A model generated the notes under the pieces. That model had not been told where the DNA came from. It searched no databases and worked only from the letters and a program-made list of their open reading frames with translations. Position numbers and translations under genes: made by a program. Of a stretch of DNA of 64,000 bases, positions 53,930 through 62,299 are shown piece by piece (position 1 is the stretch's first letter; every line of letters starts with the position of its first letter). The stretch is from Aureispira sp. CCB-QB1 (GTDB lineage: Bacteria; Bacteroidota; Bacteroidia; Chitinophagales; Saprospiraceae): the NCBI RefSeq assembly GCF_000724545.1, contig NZ_JHBV01000005.1, positions 1 to 64,000 on the forward strand, in the 5' to 3' direction.

Positions 53930-55444
53930 ATGGAAAAGAAAAAAGTTGCTTTTTTTTTAATAAAAGCTTTATCAGACAATGATAGGGGGACTTTTATTAA
54001 GAAAATAAAGTGCGGAAAAACGACGAAAAGTGCAGAGCGACATGAGAAGTTATTTGCCTACTTGGAGAGCCTTCAATCTACTGATGAAATCAATTCAACC
54101 AAACTTGTAAAAATGCTGAAGTTGTCTAGCTCTAAAAAGTTGACTCCTTTGTATGGCGAGCTGATTTCTGACATCAAAAACCACTTAATTACTTCAGAAT
54201 TAAAAAAAGATGAACTAGTACAAGAACTCTTATTGCAAAAAGCGTTATGTAACAGAGAAGAAGTAGAATATATTAAAATTTTACACGAAGAAATTCGAGA
54301 ACGAATTAGTGAAAATGCAGACAAACCTCTTCCTCCTGAAGTTTATCATCAATATGCTCAATTCTACAAAAACCTATATTCTCATCCACACACCAATACA
54401 AGCAAAGAATCTGCTTCCATTTATTTGAGTTTTAGCGAGAACAACTTAGACACCTCTTATTGGATTAGTAAATTAAGATTGCTGATAGAAAAAGCCAACA
54501 GGGGGATTGCATTGGCACACGAACGATTCTTGCTTCAAGAATTAAAAGAACTACCCGATCTTACTCAATACAATCATAATAATGATAATCACATATTGAG
54601 TATCTATGCTCGAGTGTACAAGTTTGCCTTGGCTCCTTTCCAAAAAGAAGACCTAGAACACGTATTGACGATCATTGATAAGTATTCTTTTAATTTGCCA
54701 AAAGAAGACAAAGAACGTATTTTCACATTCTTGATGGGTATTATAGACTATTACAGAGTACACGAAGAAACAAAAACAAATCTGACAGTTTACGAAGTCT
54801 ATAAGGTTTACAAAATGGGCTTTACCAATTTGTGGTTGGTTCAAGATGATGGCTTGATGTATTTTGAAGATTTTATCAATATGCTCTACTTAGCCTTTTA
54901 CTACAAAGATTCTAGTTTGTTAGAATCTATTGGTTCTGATTATACCCAATACATCCATGAAGGATACGATTCTTTTATTTCTATGCTATCCAAAGCTTAT
55001 AATTTCTTCTTACATAAGCAATGGGAAGCGGTTCTAAAATCATTTTCAAATCAAGAACTTCCCAACAAAGAACATCGTTTGCACTTTATTGTACAACGCA
55101 ACAATATTGAGATAAAAGCCTTATTTGAAGCATTTGTTCACGATAAAATTGAAATTCGTGATATCTTAGGCTATTTAGAAAAACACTATCGTTTTATACA
55201 AAGAAGAAATACGTATTCGGACGAGAAAAAACTTCGTAACTTCAATTTTATCAAATTCTTAAGAAAGCTGTATACTTATCTTACCAAGCGTATCACATTT
55301 AATTTCAACAAGGAAATTGCAAAAAAAGAAATTACTGCATGGATTGCAGAAGTAGAAAAAGCGGGAACAGAAACTATTGATCAGCCTTGGTTAAAATCGA
55401 TTGGTGAAACACTCTTGCAAGAATTGGGGCTTGGCGCAGCATAA
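53930..55444 (+). CDS. Helical protein of unknown function
   Basis: 504 aa, not recognised. No signal peptide or membrane span; the first 15 residues (MEKKKVAFFLIKALS) are a short amphipathic helix. The entire protein looks alpha-helical, with repeated L/K/E-rich pairs of helices, as in TPR-like or HEAT-like proteins, for example ELKKDELVQELLLQKALCNR and KLRLLIEKANRGIALAHERF. No catalytic motif. It is divergent from the array across the E2 element, which might regulate both. 78 nt before the OmpA gene, so possibly co-transcribed. Confidence 0.72.
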   Translation: MEKKKVAFFLIKALSDNDRGTFIKKIKCGKTTKSAERHEKLFAYLESLQSTDEINSTKLVKMLKLSSSKKLTPLYGELISDIKNHLITSELKKDELVQELLLQKALCNREEVEYIKILHEEIRERISENADKPLPPEVYHQYAQFYKNLYSHPHTNTSKESASIYLSFSENNLDTSYWISKLRLLIEKANRGIALAHERFLLQELKELPDLTQYNHNNDNHILSIYARVYKFALAPFQKEDLEHVLTIIDKYSFNLPKEDKERIFTFLMGIIDYYRVHEETKTNLTVYEVYKVYKMGFTNLWLVQDDGLMYFEDFINMLYLAFYYKDSSLLESIGSDYTQYIHEGYDSFISMLSKAYNFFLHKQWEAVLKSFSNQELPNKEHRLHFIVQRNNIEIKALFEAFVHDKIEIRDILGYLEKHYRFIQRRNTYSDEKKLRNFNFIKFLRKLYTYLTKRITFNFNKEIAKKEITAWIAEVEKAGTETIDQPWLKSIGETLLQELGLGAA

Positions 55445-55522
55445 ACATACCTCAAAAATCTCATTGAATTGGTGTATTATTTGTGGTGAATAAACAGTTG
55501 ACTAATCACTAAAAAACAGTTT

Positions 55523-56548
55523 ATGAAGCTTTTTCTATCACTAACATTTTTAAGCCTTTCTTGTAGTCTTTGGGCTCAACCCCAAAAATCCAATCATCCA
55601 ATTCGTGTTGAATCTCAGCCAACCTATACCAAATGGCAAAAAAATTACTTTATCTCAAAAATTAGCTTCTTTGAGAGACGTACGGTATTAGATTTGAAGT
55701 TTGTCTTCGAAAGAGGCACCAAAGAATGGACTAAGTCTGTTATTTTTATGCCTCCTAATACGGTTAATTCATGGTGCCTCAAAGACCCTGAAAGTGGTCA
55801 AATATTTGACCTGTTAGAAATTAGTACGGTTAAACGGAATGGCGTAGAAATCAAGGAACGCATTAAGTCTCCTAAAGATAAAGTGCAAATTGAGTTGCCC
55901 TTAGAAGGTAGACCGAAAGAAGTATTTACTTGCCAAGTACACTTTCCTAGACTTCCAAACGAATTAAAAATAGTCGATCTACTAGAAGGTCCTAATAGCA
56001 AATATTCGAAAGGACACTGGAATTTTTTTGATATTCAACTTTTCCCTGTTGCTCCCGAAAAAACCGCTCCTTCTATGCAGGAAAAAAAGGAAACTTCTGA
56101 TGTTAGCAATGACTTTAAGTTGACCTCTGATAATCCTCCTCAAGATCAACCCGTTTTACCTTCTGCCTTAGTTTCAATGAACGATATAAAGTGCAACAAA
56201 AAGTTAGAACTTAGTGAGATAGTATTCCAAGACAATTCTATCAAATTTCAAAATATTATCAAAGCTGAAAGAACGTTGTCAATCTTGCGCACCTATCTCC
56301 TAGCGTATCCCAATAGCCAAATTGAACTGTATGGTCATACAGATATTTTTGGTACTCCTCAACGAAATCTAGATCTATCTCAACAGCGTGTTGATAAATT
56401 AAAAGATTGGTTTATTCAACGAAGTATTTCTACTTCCAGAATAAAAACACATGCATTAGGAGGCACTCAACCTTTATTTCCTAAGGGGAATGCAAAAAAT
56501 AGACGAGTAGAGGTGCAGATTTTGTGCGACCTATCTCCTAAAAATTAG
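55523..56548 (+). CDS. Exported OmpA-family protein
   Basis: 341 aa with a signal peptide (MKLFLSLTFLSLSCSLWAQ). The N-terminal half (about 30-170) is a beta-rich domain of unknown type. A proline-rich linker (about 175-215) leads to an OmpA C-terminal domain at about 215-341: NSQIELYGHTDIFGTPQRNLDLSQQRV contains the peptidoglycan-binding T-D-x-x-G, and GNAKNRRVEVQI closes the domain. Likely an outer-membrane or periplasmic anchor to the wall. Its N-terminal domain has no assigned partner. Confidence 0.86.
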   Translation: MKLFLSLTFLSLSCSLWAQPQKSNHPIRVESQPTYTKWQKNYFISKISFFERRTVLDLKFVFERGTKEWTKSVIFMPPNTVNSWCLKDPESGQIFDLLEISTVKRNGVEIKERIKSPKDKVQIELPLEGRPKEVFTCQVHFPRLPNELKIVDLLEGPNSKYSKGHWNFFDIQLFPVAPEKTAPSMQEKKETSDVSNDFKLTSDNPPQDQPVLPSALVSMNDIKCNKKLELSEIVFQDNSIKFQNIIKAERTLSILRTYLLAYPNSQIELYGHTDIFGTPQRNLDLSQQRVDKLKDWFIQRSISTSRIKTHALGGTQPLFPKGNAKNRRVEVQILCDLSPKN

Positions 56549-56598
56549 TTTCTATTAGACGATTCGAACTTGCCATTAGTCCTATTCAAATAAATTTC

Positions 56599-56606
56599 TA
56601 TATTTG
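56599..56606 (+). promoter_or_regulatory. Candidate -7 box before the GT-C-like gene
   Basis: TATATTTG about 130 nt upstream of the ATG. The nearest upstream TTG is 26 nt away, so the -33 part is not convincing. Confidence 0.3.
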
Positions 56607-56638
56607 TAGTCTAGTAACTTTACTGACTTTAATATTAT

Positions 56639-56690
56639 ACTTCGTAGTTTTTTTCGTTTTTTGCAAAAAGTAAAAAAATCCACGAAGTAA
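56639..56690. repeat. Dispersed repeat copy R6
   Basis: acttcgt and acgaagt face each other around a T7/A7 pair; its right half gcaaaaagtaaaaaaatcca then cgaagta matches 61533-61559 closely. Confidence 0.55.
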
Positions 56691-56734
56691 AGTAATATAC
56701 ATCAAGGAATTAATAGCAAGTCTCATTCTATTTT

Positions 56735-58564
56735 ATGCGCCAACTTATAAAAAAACAGCCTTTCTTAAGTAGTTTATTCATCAACTTGGTGCTTTTTGTC
56801 GTTTTCCTAAGTATTTTCTATACTCGATTTGGAACAACCGATGATGTCGAGATGCAAATGGTTTTGGCAGGAACTGGGATTATACAAGAATCATCGGCTA
56901 ATCTGCGTTGGTCTCATATTTTTTTGGGGCACTTACTTTCTAACCTATATATTTACTTTCCTAGCTTACCGTGGTATGGTCTCTACCTAACTGTTGCCCA
57001 TTTACTAGGAATGTCTGCTATACTATATAGTATCTTAATACTAAAACCAAGTTATTATAGAGTAGCTATTTTTGTAGCTTGCTTTTTACTGGGCGAAACA
57101 GCCTTATTGCAAGAACTCCAATTCACCTCTTCTGCCCTAGTCTTAGGGACAGGTGCTGTATTTTTGTTATTTACAGCCATTTCAAACCCCAAAGATAAAC
57201 GGCAAAAGCTGTGGTTTTCTTTGAGTTTTGGGATGCTCTTATTGGTAGAAATGATTCGTTGGAACTCATTTCAACTGATTGTAGTTCTAAGCCTTCCCCT
57301 ATTGTTGTATGCTATTTTTCAACAAAAAGAAAAGCGCATCGCCAACCTACTTATTTGCACATTAATGCTTGTTGGAGCTTGGGTAGTCGAACAGGGACAT
57401 TATTGGATTCAAAATCAAGATCCTGCTTGGGAGGCTTATAATGAATACAAACACTCCTTATCTGCTCACGATATTTTAGATTATCACAAACCTCAATACG
57501 AATGGAGTCCTTCTACAGCAGACGATTATTTCTATAAAGTAGGTTGGGAATACGAGGATTTAATGCTTTTTAAACATTGGTTCTTTGCTGACTCAACTGT
57601 TTACGGCGTTCAGCAGTTTAAAGCACTTCAAGAAACCTTTCAAAACTGTCCGTATCCTCAAGAACACTTAGAAGACCGACTGTGGCAATTTTTTATAGGG
57701 TCTCCCATTCAAGACTATGTTTTTTATGGTTTTCTATTGGCAGGACTTTGTTTGTTATTCATCAAGGGCAATCGTTGGATTTATCTATCGTTAGGCACCA
57801 GTATTCTAATGATTTTTGCTTTATTGTGCGCACTGTTTTTATTCAAACATCTACCCTCTAGAGTCAGCTACCCAATGGCATTCTATTTGATTGCCTTATC
57901 AGGTTTGTTCATTACCTACGACAAAGAATTGCAGCGAAAAACCAAGTTGTTTAGTTTGATTTTTATCAGTTTCATGGTTTTATCAAATCTAAAAATGGTC
58001 ACACTAGAGAGTAGTAAAACAGCTTTTAACAAGATGTATTGGTCAGCGGCATTGGATAGTTTAAATGCTCAAGCCGATCAACTTTATATTGGAGGTGGCG
58101 ATTACTATATGCAATCTACAATGACTCCTTATCAAGCAACCAATGATTCGCTATTTTTAAATTTTAATATGCTTGATTTGGGACATTTTGCGAACTCCCC
58201 CAATCACTACAAGCAATTGGAAGCCTTTGGCATTAAAAACATTCATACAGAAGCGCCATTGGATACCAATATTTATCTAATTCACCGTTATAATGCCTCA
58301 TTCTTAAATTGGTATGCTAATTTTTTGGCACGACACTACGACTTGCACATTCAATACGATTTGGTACGCAAAGAAAAGAATGTCAATGTTGCTGTTTATA
58401 GAATTCAGGAGCAAATTAGAGACAAGCCCAACTCGCAAGGCATTAGCTTGTCTAATATGGAGAAATTAGGTATTCAACCCAAAAAGAAACAATCATCTCC
58501 TGAAGATGCCCAAAAACCCAAAGCCAATTATTTAGAACAAGAGCATTTTTACTTACCCCAATAA
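56735..58564 (+). CDS. Multi-pass GT-C-like membrane protein
   Basis: 609 aa. About ten membrane spans fill residues 12-420, starting FLSSLFINLVLFVVFLSIFY. The first periplasmic loop has TTDDVEMQMVLAGTG, placing acidic residues where GT-C glycosyltransferases keep their catalytic Asp, and RWSHIFLGHLL follows. A soluble C-terminal region (about 430-560) and a lysine/proline-rich end follow. GT-C enzymes transfer sugars from lipid-phosphate donors; a cell-surface polysaccharide or protein-glycan role is possible. Family is suggested by topology and one motif, not proven. Confidence 0.65.
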   Translation: MRQLIKKQPFLSSLFINLVLFVVFLSIFYTRFGTTDDVEMQMVLAGTGIIQESSANLRWSHIFLGHLLSNLYIYFPSLPWYGLYLTVAHLLGMSAILYSILILKPSYYRVAIFVACFLLGETALLQELQFTSSALVLGTGAVFLLFTAISNPKDKRQKLWFSLSFGMLLLVEMIRWNSFQLIVVLSLPLLLYAIFQQKEKRIANLLICTLMLVGAWVVEQGHYWIQNQDPAWEAYNEYKHSLSAHDILDYHKPQYEWSPSTADDYFYKVGWEYEDLMLFKHWFFADSTVYGVQQFKALQETFQNCPYPQEHLEDRLWQFFIGSPIQDYVFYGFLLAGLCLLFIKGNRWIYLSLGTSILMIFALLCALFLFKHLPSRVSYPMAFYLIALSGLFITYDKELQRKTKLFSLIFISFMVLSNLKMVTLESSKTAFNKMYWSAALDSLNAQADQLYIGGGDYYMQSTMTPYQATNDSLFLNFNMLDLGHFANSPNHYKQLEAFGIKNIHTEAPLDTNIYLIHRYNASFLNWYANFLARHYDLHIQYDLVRKEKNVNVAVYRIQEQIRDKPNSQGISLSNMEKLGIQPKKKQSSPEDAQKPKANYLEQEHFYLPQ

Positions 58565-58656
58565 GTATTCTAACAAAGAGATTTATGGTACTAATGATTG
58601 GGCAAACTGCAATTTATTCGTTAAATTAGTTGTCTAGAGTTTTGCTATCCTGCAAT

Positions 58657-58685
58657 TTGTCCGTATGGTAAAACTCTTAAATTTG
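58657..58685 (+). promoter_or_regulatory. Promoter of the second kinase gene
   Basis: TTG, 18 nt, TAAATTTG (exact TAnnTTTG box), with the ATG 20 nt past the box. Short leader. Confidence 0.55.
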
Positions 58686-58705
58686 TCAATACCCAATATA
58701 CCTCA

Positions 58706-61399
58706 ATGAGTCTTAGTGTTTATACCAAGAAGAGTAAAGAAAAACTGATGCTTTCTCACAAGCCATTTGCTAGTGGAGGAGAAGGGCATCTATATCGCAT
58801 TATTGCTCCTCGCTCCTTTTCCAATTCTGTTGTTAAAATTTACCATCCCAATAAACTTAGCCCTACAAGAGAAGCTAAAATTGATTACTTATTGGAATAC
58901 CCTCCCAAAGATAAAGGACAAAATGCTATTGTTTGGGTACAAGATAGTATCAGAGATGCTGCTGGCAACTTTCTTGGTTTTGTCATGCCTTTGGTTGAAG
59001 GAGAAAAATTAGAAATTTTATGTACCTCTAACTTGCCTAAAAAATTAGCCAATACTTGGTATCGGTTTCATAACAAAGCAGACAATGCACTAGAATTGAG
59101 ATTAAAAGTTTGTTATAATCTCGCTACAGCAATTCATCAAATTCATGCTTCCAAACGCTATATTTTAGTAGACTTAAAACCAGATAATATTATCATTACC
59201 TTAGATGGTTTAATTTCTTTGGTTGATTTGGATTCGGTAGAGGTTGTTGAAAATGGTCAGAAGTTGTTTGATGCTCCAGTGGCTACGCCCGAATATACTC
59301 CACCCGAATATTACAACAAAAACAATGCGCACGACCCAACACAACAACAAGCTTGGGATCGTTTTAGTATGGCAGTCATTTTTTACAAACTACTCATGGG
59401 CATCCATCCCTTTGCTGGTTCTTTTCGGTCTCCTTATGATAATGCTACGACCCTAGCCAAAAAGATAGAACACCATCTTTTTGTTTTTAATCCTGAGATC
59501 AGTTCTTATAAAAAAAGTATTCCGCCTCCGCATGAATCCTTTTATCACTTGAGCCAAGAATTCCAAGATTTGTTTCTACAAGCTTTTGTAACTGGTAGTA
59601 AACAACCAGAATTGCGACCAACAGCACATGCTTGGTGTTCTGCAATTATGCAACACTTGGACATTCAGCGTTTCAGAGTTCTACCATCAAAATTAATTCA
59701 ATTACCAGAAAACCAAACGTTATTAGAGGCGGTATACCAAGCTAGTATTTCACCTGATGCTTTTATTCAGGAATTAAAGAGGCCTACAAACAATTCGCTG
59801 ATAACTTCATTTCCCACAAAGAAATCTGATGCAACCTTTATGCTTCCTCTTCGGCGAATCAACGCTGCCATTTTAGCATTAGGACTGACCTATGGTCTTT
59901 CGAATATTTTTTTTAATAACAACTTGCCTGTTGGTTATTTGGTGGTACTAATTACAGTTGTTAGTTCGATGACAATCCTTTTGTTTAGTTTTTTTAGTCG
60001 TCAAAACAATCGAGAAGCCTACTTGCTAAAGATATCTTTATCAGAAAGTCTAAAATTTGCTCAAAAACAGCAACAGATATTTGAAGGGATCAAAGAACAT
60101 TTAGAACAATTTTGGAAGCGGTTGAATCAAGAGCATTCTAAATTTTTCCCCAATGCATCTCAAAACCAACATTATTCCATTCAACAATCTATCGCTCATG
60201 AATTTAAGCAACTACAAGAAGATTTGGAACGACAAGATAAATTGGCTAAAGACTTAATTCAATCCGAGACTTTTGAATACACTGCCCTAAAAAAGAAATA
60301 CAATCGTGCTCTACATACCAATTCTGATTTTGCCGCAGCAACATCCTTAGATGCAGAATTATCAGCGATTGATTTTGCATTACAAGAAAGTATGGAAGAT
60401 TTGCAAAAAACGTTGGGCAAGGAATTAAAGGCAACGCAACTCGAATACGACCAAGTTGTTGAAAAAGATCAACGTAGACTTCGAAATTTGGAACGTTCTG
60501 TACAACAAAAAATTGGACAATATCGAAAAACAAGCTTGCAAGCTAAAAAACAAGAAGAAAAGAAGACTTTGATTAAAATGAAACGTCAAATTCAGAAAGA
60601 TTTTGCCAACGTTCCCAATAATATTGCCACCAAAATTAGCTTGTTTAAAGATGAAATCAAACATTTTTTAAATCAGCACAACATTCAAGATATCCATCAA
60701 ATCAAAAACATACAAGCTCCAGGGATTGTTACCCTAGAAGATGATAAAAAAGTCTCGATTGCTCCACTCAAATATTATCAAATCCACGAACTACTGGAAT
60801 GGTGGATGGCGGTCAAATTGGGAGAAGTTGAATTGAGTAAAACACTAAAAGAGCAGATTCATCAACATTACGAAGATAAATTTCAGGGGTACAAGAAAAA
60901 ACTTATGGATGAACTCAAAAAAGTGCAACAAGAAACTGCCAAACGCAAACAATCGATACAAAAAGAAGCTTCGGTTGTGCTTAAAAAATTACGAGAAAAA
61001 AACACTCCTCAGATTGCCGTATTAAAAGAAAAATATGCGCAACAAAAAGCTTTTTTGGAGCAACTTTTTGAGGCTAGAAAAATAGAAGAAACCGAAATTC
61101 ATGAACGATACCAAACTCGGTTTGATGCTTTGTTAGAGGAAGCTCAAACTAGAGCTAATAGAAGTAAGGAGGCTATTCAAACTATCTATCAAGCTAATAC
61201 CGCTGATTTTAAGCGTATTGCTGCTTATCAAAAAAATCGAGCTAAATATACCATTGGTTTGGAACGCCTAAAAGAAGAATACAGTCGCTTAAAAGATAGT
61301 CGTTCTAGGTATCAACGTACCAAAGAACAAGCTCAAAAATATCAAGAAATCGACCTTTGGAAACACCTTCAACAAATGTTTTTTATCGCTCCTATTTAA
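58706..61399 (+). CDS. Second TerY-P-type membrane kinase, without partners
   Basis: 897 aa, paralogue of the 748-aa triad kinase. Shared features: FASGGEGHLYRI (glycine loop), Lys44 in VVKIYHPNK, LVDLKPDNIIITL, SLVDLDSVEVVENGQKLFDA (DLD at the DFG position) and ATPEYTPPEYY. Two membrane spans lie at about 390-435 (LGLTYGLSNIFF, GYLVVLITVVSSMTILLFSFF), followed by a much longer coiled coil of about 450 residues (KQEEKKTLIKMKRQIQKDF and similar). No vWA or PP2C gene is adjacent, so it may use the triad's phosphatase at 16764 or act alone. Preceded by a promoter with a short leader. Confidence 0.82.
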   Translation: MSLSVYTKKSKEKLMLSHKPFASGGEGHLYRIIAPRSFSNSVVKIYHPNKLSPTREAKIDYLLEYPPKDKGQNAIVWVQDSIRDAAGNFLGFVMPLVEGEKLEILCTSNLPKKLANTWYRFHNKADNALELRLKVCYNLATAIHQIHASKRYILVDLKPDNIIITLDGLISLVDLDSVEVVENGQKLFDAPVATPEYTPPEYYNKNNAHDPTQQQAWDRFSMAVIFYKLLMGIHPFAGSFRSPYDNATTLAKKIEHHLFVFNPEISSYKKSIPPPHESFYHLSQEFQDLFLQAFVTGSKQPELRPTAHAWCSAIMQHLDIQRFRVLPSKLIQLPENQTLLEAVYQASISPDAFIQELKRPTNNSLITSFPTKKSDATFMLPLRRINAAILALGLTYGLSNIFFNNNLPVGYLVVLITVVSSMTILLFSFFSRQNNREAYLLKISLSESLKFAQKQQQIFEGIKEHLEQFWKRLNQEHSKFFPNASQNQHYSIQQSIAHEFKQLQEDLERQDKLAKDLIQSETFEYTALKKKYNRALHTNSDFAAATSLDAELSAIDFALQESMEDLQKTLGKELKATQLEYDQVVEKDQRRLRNLERSVQQKIGQYRKTSLQAKKQEEKKTLIKMKRQIQKDFANVPNNIATKISLFKDEIKHFLNQHNIQDIHQIKNIQAPGIVTLEDDKKVSIAPLKYYQIHELLEWWMAVKLGEVELSKTLKEQIHQHYEDKFQGYKKKLMDELKKVQQETAKRKQSIQKEASVVLKKLREKNTPQIAVLKEKYAQQKAFLEQLFEARKIEETEIHERYQTRFDALLEEAQTRANRSKEAIQTIYQANTADFKRIAAYQKNRAKYTIGLERLKEEYSRLKDSRSRYQRTKEQAQKYQEIDLWKHLQQMFFIAPI

Positions 61400-61580
61400 T
61401 TAGAATAAACATATTATCATTACTTCTTGGAAAAACCGTATCAGTTTGATTACAAATAGGTTGTACTAGTACTGCTTACTTCCTTAAAGAGCTAATAATC
61501 AAAACTAATGTAAAGATGCTTTTTTATTTTTTTGCAAAAAATAAAAAATCCACGAAGTACTAATACAATAATACTAATCA
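61400..61580. repeat. Short intergenic gap with repeat copy R7
   Basis: The right half (about 61533-61559), gcaaaaaataaaaaatccac then gaagtac, is shared with copy R6. No promoter or terminator of note; 181 bp. Confidence 0.5.
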
Positions 61581-62222
61581 ATGACAAAAAAAACAGCTTT
61601 AATTATTGGCGCTTCTGGCTTGGTCGGTAAACGCTTGGTTCAACAATTATTACAAGACGAACGCTACGAAAAGATCACGGCATTGGTTCGAACACCATTG
61701 GAAATAAAGCATGAAAAGCTAACTCAAACTCGCTATGATTTTAACTGGCCTAATGCGGACTTGGCCATCGGAGATGAGTTATTTTGCTGCTTGGGAACGA
61801 CAATCAAAAAAGCGGGCTCTCAAGCTGCTTTCAGAAAAGTAGATTATGATTATATCGTAGAAACTGCTAAAATTGCCCTAGCTAATGGCACTAAAAAAAT
61901 AGCCGTTGTTTCTTCTATGGGAGCAGATAAAGATTCTAGTATTTTTTACAATAGAATAAAAGGCGAAACAGAGGCAGCCCTTCAAAAATTAAGTTATGAA
62001 GCGTGTTATATCTTGCGACCATCTTTGTTAATGGGGGCTCGCGATGAGTTGAGAATGGGAGAATTGGTAGGTAAATTATTTATGACAGCATTTGCTTTTG
62101 CTGTACCAAACAAATACAAGGGTATTGAGGGCAAGCAAGTTGCCAAAGCTATGATCGCAATTATGAATTCTAATAAAGTAGGGTTTCAAATTTTTGAATC
62201 AGATGCGCTTCGCACTTTTTAG
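61581..62222 (+). CDS. Atypical SDR-type NAD(P)-binding oxidoreductase
   Basis: 213 aa. Rossmann start ALIIGASGLVGKRLVQQLL with the G-x-x-G-x-x-G loop, then ALVRTP, FCCLGTTIKKAGSQAAFRKVDYDYI, VSSMGADKDSSIFYNRIKGETEAAL and LRPSLLMG. This is the NAD(P)-binding family related to human TIP30/HTATIP2. The Tyr-x-x-x-Lys pair of classical SDRs is represented by Y-N-R-I-K (YNRIKGE). Natural substrate unknown. It is convergent with the aminopeptidase gene. Confidence 0.86.
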   Translation: MTKKTALIIGASGLVGKRLVQQLLQDERYEKITALVRTPLEIKHEKLTQTRYDFNWPNADLAIGDELFCCLGTTIKKAGSQAAFRKVDYDYIVETAKIALANGTKKIAVVSSMGADKDSSIFYNRIKGETEAALQKLSYEACYILRPSLLMGARDELRMGELVGKLFMTAFAFAVPNKYKGIEGKQVAKAMIAIMNSNKVGFQIFESDALRTF

Positions 62223-62299
62223 ATTCAGTTGAAGATTTAAACTATGAATATGAATACCCATAGTTTAAATCTTCAACTAAACTTTTGGTTATCTTCCTT

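Noticed and set aside
56560-56580. gattcgaact stretch as a tRNA T-arm
   Set aside because: No acceptor stem, anticodon arm or CCA region can be matched around it.
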